Origin: Leucobacter luti
GTDB taxonomy: Bacteria; Actinomycetota; Actinomycetes; Actinomycetales; Microbacteriaceae
Assembly (NCBI RefSeq): GCF_004217175.1
Contig: NZ_SHKI01000003.1
Span: 310,697-374,696, forward strand
Length of the DNA stretch: 64,000 bases
Direction of reading: 5' to 3'
This document shows, piece after piece, positions 57,848 through 64,000 of this stretch. Positions within the stretch are counted from its first letter, which is position 1. Each line of letters starts with the position of its first letter. The notes beneath the pieces were generated by a model, which had not been told where the DNA came from, ran no database searches, and worked only from the letters and a program-made list of their open reading frames with translations. Position numbers and translations under genes: made by a program.

Positions 57848-58474
57848 CTAGCCGAGGCGGAGGTCGCCCGCGGCGGCGATGTGCCGGTTGACGCGGTGCT
57901 CAAGCCCGCGCCGCACCCCGGGCCACTCCGGCTGGGTGATCGAGAACACCACGGTGTCGCGCAGGTACCCCTCGGCGCGGCGGTGCGCGCGGAGAATGCC
58001 GTCCTGCTTCGCCCCGAGCCGGGCGATCGCGGCGCGCGACTGGTGATTGTGGAAGTCCGTGCAGAACTCAACCGCCGTGCAATGCCACTGCTCGAAGGCG
58101 TGCTGGAGCAGGAGCAGCTTCGATTCCGGGTTCGTGCCGATCCCCTGCGCGCTCGCAGCGTTCCACGTGGAACCAATCTCGACGCGCGGCGTCTCCGCCT
58201 GGATGTTCATGTAGGTCGTCATGCCGATGATCGCCCCGGTGTCGGCCCGGCGCGCGGTGAACGGGATCATCGAGCCGCGCTCCTGCAGCTCGAGCCGACG
58301 ACGGATCTCCGCGGACATCTGCTCCGGCCGCGGCACGATCGTGTACCAGAGCTCCCAGAGCTCCCCGTCGCGCACGGCGTCAACGAGGCCATCGTGGTGG
58401 TCGAGTGACAGCGGCTCGAGGGTAACAAGTCGGCCGCGCAGCGTGCCGGGGTGTGCGAGAGTCATGCCACTCAT
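57848..58474 (-). CDS. GNAT-family N-acetyltransferase (RimJ/RimL type)
   Basis: A 208-residue acyltransferase of the Acetyltransf_3 group. LRGRLVTLEPLSLDHHDGLVDAV starts the fold; FTARRADTGAIIGMTTYMNI and PRVEIGSTWNAASAQGIGTNPESKLLLLQHAFEQW form the core, with the acetyl-CoA loop in SAQGIGTNPESK; VEFCTDFHNHQSRAAIARLGAKQDGILRAHRRA is the typical end. The substrate is unknown. The ATG overlaps the stop of the upstream esterase gene by 4 bp. Confidence 0.88.
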   Translation of the reverse strand: MSGMTLAHPGTLRGRLVTLEPLSLDHHDGLVDAVRDGELWELWYTIVPRPEQMSAEIRRRLELQERGSMIPFTARRADTGAIIGMTTYMNIQAETPRVEIGSTWNAASAQGIGTNPESKLLLLQHAFEQWHCTAVEFCTDFHNHQSRAAIARLGAKQDGILRAHRRAEGYLRDTVVFSITQPEWPGVRRGLEHRVNRHIAAAGDLRLG

Positions 58475-59595
58475 TCTGCATCGCTCCCGCCCGCGACCGC
58501 CACGCCGCGCAGGGCGGCCACGAAGCGGTCGATCGTCGCCTCGGCGTCGGCCAGCGCGCTCGCCGACTCCTCCGGCCGGTTCATGTAGCCGTGCACGGTG
58601 CCCGGCTGAATCGACTCGGCCACCGGCACCCCCGCCGCGCGCAGTTGCTCGGCGAACTGCTCTCCGGACGCGCGCAGCTCGTCGGCGTCGGCGTTGACGA
58701 TGGTGGTGGGCGGCAGCAGGCCGAGCCGTTCGGCGGGGAGCTCACCGGCGACGGCGGTCGCCGCGGCGGCCTCCCCCTCGGCTCCGTCGCCGAGGTAGAA
58801 CTCGTACATGCCCGCGATCCTGGCCGGATCGAAGCGGCGCTGCTCGGGCAGCTCTGCCGTGGCCGCGGCGATCGCGGCGTCCGGCCGCTGCACCCGGTGC
58901 AGGGTGGGGTATTCGAGGATGAGCGCGTCGGCCGGCCTGCCCGCGCCCGCAGCGGCGAGGTCGGCGCGGTCGAGCGCGGCGAGCGTCGCGAGGTGCGCCC
59001 CCGCGCTCGCACCGCCGAGCACGAGCGGGGCGTCACGCTCGGCGCGCTCGGCCACCCAGGCGAAGGCCGCGGCGAGGTCCCTGCTCGGGGCGGGCGCCTT
59101 CACGGTGTCGCTCACGAGGCCGTAGTCAACCGAGTAGACGTGGATCCCCGCCTCGGCGAACTGCCGCGACACCCAGTCGGCTTCGGGCCAGTCGAGGGTG
59201 CCGCGCGAAAAGGATCCGCCGTGCGCCCAGACCAGCGTGGCCCACGGTCGCCCGCCCGGTTCGAGCGCGGGCTCATACTCTCGCACGCGGACCCGCTCGG
59301 AGCCGAGGCGGTTGGTCGCCCCCGGCTCGGAGCGTGCGCTCGACGCGGCATCGGCGTCAACGCTCCCGGCCGCGCCTCCCGCGGCGCCGGAGTCGGCCGG
59401 CCCCGCTACCTCGACGTCAGTGATCCGCATGGTCGCCTCCTCGGTCCCTGCCCGCACCGTCTGCCCGGCCCGAGCCTCGCCGGCGGCGACAGTGTCGCAC
59501 GCCGACAGTCCCCCTGCGGCGAGCGCCGCGAGGATCAGCGTCGCCGCGCGCGCGGTTGCCCGGGATCCCCGGGTGGCACGGGCTGGCACTGACAC
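58471..59595 (-). CDS. lipoprotein alpha/beta hydrolase (esterase/lipase type)
   Basis: A 374-residue secreted hydrolase. A lipoprotein signal ends in the lipobox LSAC at about residue 33. An Ala/Gly-rich segment follows, then the alpha/beta-hydrolase_3 fold: the oxyanion motif WAHGGSF, the nucleophile in VLGGASAGAHLA (GxSxG), the acid in VNADADELRASG and the His in GTVHGYMN. GTG 59595 is preferred because TACACT lies exactly six bases upstream (leaderless -10); the frame also opens at 59661. Likely a cell-surface carboxylesterase; substrate unknown. Confidence 0.82.
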   Translation of the reverse strand: MSVPARATRGSRATARAATLILAALAAGGLSACDTVAAGEARAGQTVRAGTEEATMRITDVEVAGPADSGAAGGAAGSVDADAASSARSEPGATNRLGSERVRVREYEPALEPGGRPWATLVWAHGGSFSRGTLDWPEADWVSRQFAEAGIHVYSVDYGLVSDTVKAPAPSRDLAAAFAWVAERAERDAPLVLGGASAGAHLATLAALDRADLAAAGAGRPADALILEYPTLHRVQRPDAAIAAATAELPEQRRFDPARIAGMYEFYLGDGAEGEAAAATAVAGELPAERLGLLPPTTIVNADADELRASGEQFAEQLRAAGVPVAESIQPGTVHGYMNRPEESASALADAEATIDRFVAALRGVAVAGGSDAE

Positions 59596-59601
59596 AGTTT
59601 C

Positions 59602-59607
59602 AGTGTA
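59602..59607 (-). promoter_or_regulatory. candidate -10 box of a leaderless lipoprotein message
   Basis: On the minus strand TACACT (TANNNT) is followed by six bases and GTG 59595. No ribosome site is present, and the spacing equals that seen for the PfkB gene. Confidence 0.4.
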
Positions 59608-59723
59608 GGTGAGCACGCGGGCCGCGAGTCCGCGCTGCGCGAAACCTCCGGTCACATTCACCCGTTTTCAGGTTCCCCGTGGTTGTGTGGATTGCACAGA
59701 TCCGGCAGCACCGAGGGAGCGCA

Positions 59724-60536
59724 ATGGCCACGACCGAGAACACCCCGTTTACCGATGCGCACGCCGCCTGGCACGCGGAGGTAGAGAACGCACGCACCGC
59801 ACCGTTTGGCCCGCTCAGCGCCACCGCGCTGCACTGGCTGTCGCGGGAGCCTGGTCCGCTGCCGGGGCTGCCCGGCGTGTGGAGCGCTGACGAGGGCGGC
59901 ACGGTGACGGTCGAGCTCGACGCCGCCGATGGCGTGACCCGCGACGGCGCTGCGGTCTCGGGGACGGTCACGCTGGGGCCGCTCACCGGAACCGCGGGCA
60001 CCGCACTCGCCTGGGGCGACGTGCAGTTGGAGGTCGCCGCGCGCAGCGGCGGGATCATCGTGCGCCCCCGGGACCCCGCGGCGCCGGATCGCACCTCGTA
60101 CACGGGCACCGGCACGTTCCCGGCGAGCCCCGACTGGGTGATCACGGGACGCTTCGAGCCCGCCGAGCGCCCCGATGTGGAGGTCGCGTCCGCGGCGGGG
60201 GCGGATCGCACTCAGCACTACGACTCCCCCGGCCGCGCGGTGTTCACGGTCGACGGTGCAGAGGTGGCGCTCACCCTGTTCGGCTCGGCGGAGGGCGGCG
60301 ACCTGCGCGCGGTGTTCGCCGACGCCACGGGCACCGACCTGACGTTCCCGGCCGCCCGCTTCGTCTCGGTTACCCCGGTCGACGCGGAGACGGTGCGGAT
60401 CGACTTCAACCGCACCACCAACCCGCCCTGCGCGTACTCGGCGAGCGCCACCTGCCCGTTCCCCCCGCCCGAGAACCGCCTCGCGGTGCGGATCGCGGCC
60501 GGCGAGCTGCGCCCGGGCGTGGAGCTCGCGGCCTAG
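59724..60536 (+). CDS. DUF1684 domain protein
   Basis: A 270-residue DUF1684 protein, recognised from WHAEVENARTAPFGPLSATALHWL at the start and from the C-terminal VRIDFNRTTNPPCAYSASATCPFPPPENRLAVRIAAGE, where the DFNR, NPPCA and CP-PP-NRL elements are the family signature. No signal peptide. The function of the family is unknown. Start ATG 59724 with GAGGGAG upstream. It is divergent from the lipoprotein esterase gene. Confidence 0.9.
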   Translation: MATTENTPFTDAHAAWHAEVENARTAPFGPLSATALHWLSREPGPLPGLPGVWSADEGGTVTVELDAADGVTRDGAAVSGTVTLGPLTGTAGTALAWGDVQLEVAARSGGIIVRPRDPAAPDRTSYTGTGTFPASPDWVITGRFEPAERPDVEVASAAGADRTQHYDSPGRAVFTVDGAEVALTLFGSAEGGDLRAVFADATGTDLTFPAARFVSVTPVDAETVRIDFNRTTNPPCAYSASATCPFPPPENRLAVRIAAGELRPGVELAA

Positions 60537-60702
60537 CCACTCGCGAGCCTGCGACGCGGCCTCGCCCATCCCTGAGCGGGGCGGGCGGGGCCGCATTCGG
60601 TGGTGCGCGGCCGCGTGGGCGCCCGGCGCGCACCCGAAGCGCGCTCGCCCGTGGTGGTGGCCGCGGCCAGACAGCGCGGGGGCGCATCACCGCGGGGGCG
60701 CG

Positions 60703-60778
60703 GATGAGTGCCGGGTCGGATCAGCACAGGTGGGGATCAGCGCGGGCGGGGATCAGTGCCGGATCGGATCAGCGCCGG
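60703..60778. repeat. 48-bp-spaced direct repeat downstream of DUF1684 gene
   Basis: GATGAGTGCCGGGTCGGATC at 60703 recurs as GATCAGTGCCGGATCGGATC at 60751, and related GGGGATCAG units lie between. The second copy runs into the 3' end of the convergent FAD/NAD(P) gene (stop at 60769). The remaining 60537-60702 is GC-rich sequence in which I see nothing else. Confidence 0.45.
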
Positions 60779-63192
60779 GCGAGCTCCGGCCGCGTCACGT
60801 TCGGGCGGCTGACCGGGTCAGGGACCGAGTCAGCCCCCACACCCGCCCCGGCCACGCCAGCGCCCACACCGGCCGCGCCAGCCCCGGCCGCCGCCGCCGC
60901 GAGGATCGCCCGCGCGCAGCGGTCGTGCGTGCGAAACGGCAGCGAGTTGAGCCCCGGCCGCGTGAACGCCCCGCCGGTGAGCCCCGCAACGAATGGGCCG
61001 AGCGCGAACTGACCCGGTGCCCCCGGCACGCTGCCGTCGTGCGCGACCTCGACCTCGCCCGTCGATGCGACCGCCGCGCCGTCGCGCACCGCGAGCTCGC
61101 GCAGCCGCCCGCTCGCAACCAGCTGGCGCAGCAGCGGGTTGTCGCTGGTTGCCGCGCGCGCCTCGGGGAGCCACGCGTCGATCAGGATCTTGGCGGTCGC
61201 GCTCGCGCGCGCGGTGCGCGGTGCGGCGGGCTCGGCCGCCCCGGGGCCGGGACCGCCAGCGGCCGCGAGCGCGACGGCCCCGCCGTCGGCAGCCCGAGCC
61301 GCGACGACCGCGGTGCCGGACGCGGTGAACACCCCGCGCGCCTCATCAGCGATGAGTTCTACGTCGCCGCCGAGGAACCGGACCACGCCGGCCTCCGCGA
61401 GCGCGATCAGCTCCTGCAGCCGGTGCCCGGGCGGCCCGCTCGCGAGGTAGCTGAAGTAGCTGAACCAGCGCCGCGGCAGCGCGGTGGTGCGGCTGCGCGC
61501 GTTCCAGCGCTCGGGCTGGATCTCGGCGAGCGCGAGGAACGCGTACAGCCCGGTGAGGAACAGTGCCTGTGTGGCGCTGTGCTGCTGCGAGGTGCGCAGC
61601 CGCAGATCCTCGGCGATGTGCGCGATCACCCGCCGCTGCACATCATCCGCGCCGCCGGCGAGCTCGTGAGCACCGGCCTCGGCGTCAGCCCCGAGGCCGG
61701 CTCCGGTTCCGGGCCCGGTTCCGGCGCCGTCCGGGGCGAACGCGAGCGGCCTGTCGAAGGCGGCAAGATCGAAGCGGTCGGCGGGGTCCGGGACGTGCGT
61801 CCGGATCAGACGCGCGAGCGCCGCCGCGTTCGGCCCGGTCGGCGTACCCGGCCCGCCGGGAGCGCCAGCCCGCCCAGGCCTGCCGGGAGCGCCGGAACCG
61901 CCGAGCACCGAGCGCAGGCGGGGGGCGAATGCCGCCCAGCTGCCGCGCACCCGCTCGGGGTGGCCGGTGAACAGCTCGCGGTAGTAGCCCGTGACAAGCT
62001 CCGCGGCGATGAGCGGCCACACGTCGCGCTCGAAGTCGAGCGGCTCGGTGCGCGCCGCGACGCCGGCCTGGAAGTCGCGGCCCAGGTATTCGAGCTCCAC
62101 GGGGTCGCCCACCAGCTGGCTCGTGATCTTCGAGCGGTACGGCACCCCGCGCCGCGACCCGAAGTGCAAGACCGGCTCGCGCCCGCTCGGCTCGTAGCCG
62201 AGCGTCCCGTCCGGGCGCGGCGCGAAGCGTCCGCCGCGCCCCTCCGCGAGCATCACGCTGAGGTCGATCGCGGCGAGCCCCATGCCGCGCACGATCACGT
62301 CGGCGCCGGGCGGCACCCACGAGAGGTCAACGTCCGCGGTGAACGCCGGCGGCACGTAGCGCAGCCCGTGGCGCCCCGCGAACTCGGCGAGGCGCGCGGC
62401 ATCCGCTGACGGCTCCGTCCCGTTGTGCCCGAGCGCGTAGACCACCAGGTCGGCGGCGAGCGCCTCCCCCGAGGCGAGCCGCACGAGGTGCCGGCCAGCG
62501 CCGCCGGCACCGCCAGCACCGCCCGCGGCGCTCTCCTCGACCGCGACCGCCGTGTCCGCGACCCAGCTCACCGCGACGGTGTCGGCCGCGCGGCGCAGCG
62601 TCTCGGCGTGCGCCCACGCGAGGTAGCCGTGGTTGAGGCGGCGCGTGGGAAACTCATCCTCCGCGATCTCCGCGATCTCGCGGTCCAGGGCGGCGTCCGC
62701 CCACTCGGGCCGCGCGATCCGCCCGGCCCGCACCTCGCGCACCCACTCCGCGAGCGAGTGCCCGGGAGCGATCGGCCCGGCGATCGTGCACGACTGGTCG
62801 GTGAAGAACGCGACGTCGCGCAGCATCGAGTTGAGCTTGAGCAGCGGCGACTGATCGCGGCGCCAGATCCTGCCCCCGGCCGGCCGATGCGGGTCCACGA
62901 GGCGCACGCGGAGCGGCAGCTCGGGCGACTCAGCCGCGTGGTTCGCAATGAGCCGCTCGAGCAGCATCGCGGCCCCCGGCCCCGCGCCCACGCACACGAT
63001 CTCCACGGGCTCGGCCCGCGCGGCCGGTGCGGCCGGCGCAGCGGGCGCCGACGCAGCACCGAACGCACCGGACGCAACACCAGCACCGGGCGCGACGCCC
63101 GCGCCGGCCGCCCCGGTCGCACCGGCAGCGCCGGCGACACCGGCCGACTCCGCGGCGCCGGCAGCCCGGCCGGACGTGGGGGCCCCGGTCAT
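60769..63192 (-). CDS. FAD/NAD(P)-binding oxidoreductase with low-complexity inserts
   Basis: An 807-residue protein of the FAD/NAD(P)-binding (NAD_binding_9) type. After a 60-residue Ala/Gly/Pro leader comes VEIVCVGAGPGAAMLLERL (dinucleotide motif), RLVDPHRPAGGRIWRRDQSPLLKLNSM, then VIVRGMGLAAIDLSVMLAEGRGG, a second nucleotide-binding turn, and a C-terminal GQFALGPFVAGLTGGAFTRPGLNSLPFRTHDRCARAIL. Ala/Gly-rich insertions also occur around 220-235, 440-475, 500-525 and 640-665. Relatives include amine N-hydroxylase-like proteins of unknown role. The start overlaps the stop of the upstream amino-acid receptor gene by 4 bp. Confidence 0.85.
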   Translation of the reverse strand: MTGAPTSGRAAGAAESAGVAGAAGATGAAGAGVAPGAGVASGAFGAASAPAAPAAPAARAEPVEIVCVGAGPGAAMLLERLIANHAAESPELPLRVRLVDPHRPAGGRIWRRDQSPLLKLNSMLRDVAFFTDQSCTIAGPIAPGHSLAEWVREVRAGRIARPEWADAALDREIAEIAEDEFPTRRLNHGYLAWAHAETLRRAADTVAVSWVADTAVAVEESAAGGAGGAGGAGRHLVRLASGEALAADLVVYALGHNGTEPSADAARLAEFAGRHGLRYVPPAFTADVDLSWVPPGADVIVRGMGLAAIDLSVMLAEGRGGRFAPRPDGTLGYEPSGREPVLHFGSRRGVPYRSKITSQLVGDPVELEYLGRDFQAGVAARTEPLDFERDVWPLIAAELVTGYYRELFTGHPERVRGSWAAFAPRLRSVLGGSGAPGRPGRAGAPGGPGTPTGPNAAALARLIRTHVPDPADRFDLAAFDRPLAFAPDGAGTGPGTGAGLGADAEAGAHELAGGADDVQRRVIAHIAEDLRLRTSQQHSATQALFLTGLYAFLALAEIQPERWNARSRTTALPRRWFSYFSYLASGPPGHRLQELIALAEAGVVRFLGGDVELIADEARGVFTASGTAVVAARAADGGAVALAAAGGPGPGAAEPAAPRTARASATAKILIDAWLPEARAATSDNPLLRQLVASGRLRELAVRDGAAVASTGEVEVAHDGSVPGAPGQFALGPFVAGLTGGAFTRPGLNSLPFRTHDRCARAILAAAAAGAGAAGVGAGVAGAGVGADSVPDPVSRPNVTRPELARR

Positions 63193-64000
63193 GGCTTCGG
63201 CAGCCCGGGCGGGTTGATGAGCGACTCGGTCACGGCCTCTTCCTCCTGGCCCCAGCGCTCGAGCACCTCGTCGTAGGTGCCGTCGCTCAGCAGCGCCGAG
63301 AAGACGAGCGCGACGGGTTCGATGAGTCCGTTCCCCTTCGCGGTCACAGCGCCGACCTGCCCGTTGACGGGGTAGGCGCTGTTGAAGCTCCCCACCACGC
63401 GGGTCTCGCCGAGTGTCGCCTCGCGGAACGCGGCGAGCGAGTGCGGGTCGATGCTCACGTCCGCGCGGCCCGAGGCGAGGGCGAGCGATCCGGCGGCGGA
63501 GTCCTCGTAGTAGACGGCTTCGCCCGGCGCGAGCCCGGCGGCCTCGTTCTGGTCGAACCAGTCGAGCAGGAACTTCTCCTGGTTCGTGCCGCTGCCGACG
63601 ATCACGCGCAGCCCGGAGACGTCGGCCGGCTCAGAGATCTCGGTAATCTCGGACCCGGCAGCCACGGAGAAGCCCATCACCGCGTCGCGGTAGGTGGCGA
63701 AGTCGAAGAGCTCCTTGCGCTCCTCGGTGACGCCCACGTTGGTGAGCGCGATGTCGTACTTGCCCGACTCGATGCCGAGCGGCCAGTCGGCCCACGCCAC
63801 GTTCTCGGGCGCGTACTCGAGGCCGAGCCCCTCGGCGAGCAGCGAGGCGAAGTCGGCGTCGCTCCCGATGATGGTCTGCGCGTCGTCCTCCGCGAAGAAC
63901 GAGGTGGGCGGGGCGCCGGCGCCGCCCAGGGCGACCGTCAGTTTTCCGGCCTGCACGGGCGTGAATCCGCTCTCCTGCAGCGCGGCGACGGCCTCGGGGA
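63189..64000 (-). CDS. amino-acid-type (family 3) ABC substrate-binding protein, 5' end outside window
   Basis: The 3' part (about 270 codons) of a family 3 solute receptor; the frame runs off the window so the signal peptide is not seen. Visible: GKLTVALGGAGAPPTSFFAEDDAQTIIGSDADFASLLAEGLGL, then WPLGIESGKYDIALTNVGVTEERKELFDFATY, GLRVIVGSGTNQEKFLLDWF and ALASGRADVSIDPHSLAAF, the usual two-lobe pattern. It shares a 4-bp ATGA overlap with the FAD/NAD(P) gene, implying one operon and perhaps a shared substrate. Confidence 0.9.
   Translation of the reverse strand, partial: PEAVAALQESGFTPVQAGKLTVALGGAGAPPTSFFAEDDAQTIIGSDADFASLLAEGLGLEYAPENVAWADWPLGIESGKYDIALTNVGVTEERKELFDFATYRDAVMGFSVAAGSEITEISEPADVSGLRVIVGSGTNQEKFLLDWFDQNEAAGLAPGEAVYYEDSAAGSLALASGRADVSIDPHSLAAFREATLGETRVVGSFNSAYPVNGQVGAVTAKGNGLIEPVALVFSALLSDGTYDEVLERWGQEEEAVTESLINPPGLPKP

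Noticed and set aside
1..64000. tRNA, rRNA, riboswitch or insertion sequence
   Set aside because: No cloverleaf, rRNA-like segment, transposase or flanking target duplication could be recognised by reading; a covariance-model search (tRNAscan-SE, Rfam) would be decisive.

Overview
The window is high-GC DNA (about 70 % by eye) with dense genes, many ATGA/GTGA start-stop overlaps, many GTG starts, and several starts that look leaderless. Gene content (RhaSTPQ-type rhamnose import, permease-ATPase-ATPase peptide transporter fusion, FGGY kinases, MTH1187 protein, NatAB exporter with NarL-type two-component pair) points to an actinobacterium. Microbacteriaceae, for example a Leucobacter-like genus, is my best guess from memory; no search was run. 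I see no rRNA, tRNA, transposase, integrase, phage gene or CRISPR array.

Layout. 0-9.2 kb is housekeeping: rlmH-alaA, an ABC multidrug exporter, an M48 protease, a thiamine-binding MTH1187 protein, a TetR regulator divergent from an NTF2-like gene, and cdd followed by a DHA2 drug exporter. 9.4-13.7 kb holds a NatAB-type ABC exporter divergent from a sensor kinase/response regulator pair. 14.4-29.7 kb is a catabolic island. On the minus strand lie dienelactone hydrolase, flavin monooxygenase, NTF2-like, FAH-fold, RidA, a peptide-type binding lipoprotein, permease B, and one 909-residue protein carrying permease C plus two ATPases. Divergent from these are an ACMSD/amidohydrolase-2 protein and a DUF3500 protein. 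A GntR regulator, a LysR regulator and a homoprotocatechuate-type extradiol dioxygenase complete it. One 11-bp sequence at three places (23943, 24118, 27501) ties the island to the GntR gene.

30.3-57.4 kb is a sugar island. LacI and rhaTPQS-rhaM-rhaI-rhaB import L-rhamnose and convert it to rhamnulose-1-phosphate. The aldolase/dehydrogenase fusion RhaEW and an LldD-type oxidase, at 54-57.4 kb behind a DeoR regulator, finish the route to DHAP and pyruvate. Between these halves sit two further sugar loci: a small kinase/class II aldolase/PfkB locus (39.4-42.7 kb), and an eight-gene operon with a FrcBCA-like importer, a second RhaB-like kinase, an aldolase, an SDR, a ManA-like isomerase and another FGGY kinase (42.7-51.2 kb), controlled by its own DeoR protein. 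Their substrates are not settled.

57.8-64 kb carries a GNAT, a lipoprotein esterase, a DUF1684 protein, an 807-residue FAD/NAD(P) protein and the 3' part of an amino-acid binding protein gene that runs off the window.

Two non-coding patterns stand out. A roughly 90-bp, stem-forming repeat occurs seven times, always beyond the 3' end of a gene and always with the same polarity relative to that gene. In addition, each of three binding-protein genes followed by an intercistronic gap is followed within 10-23 nt by a perfect 11-14 bp GC stem without a U-tract.
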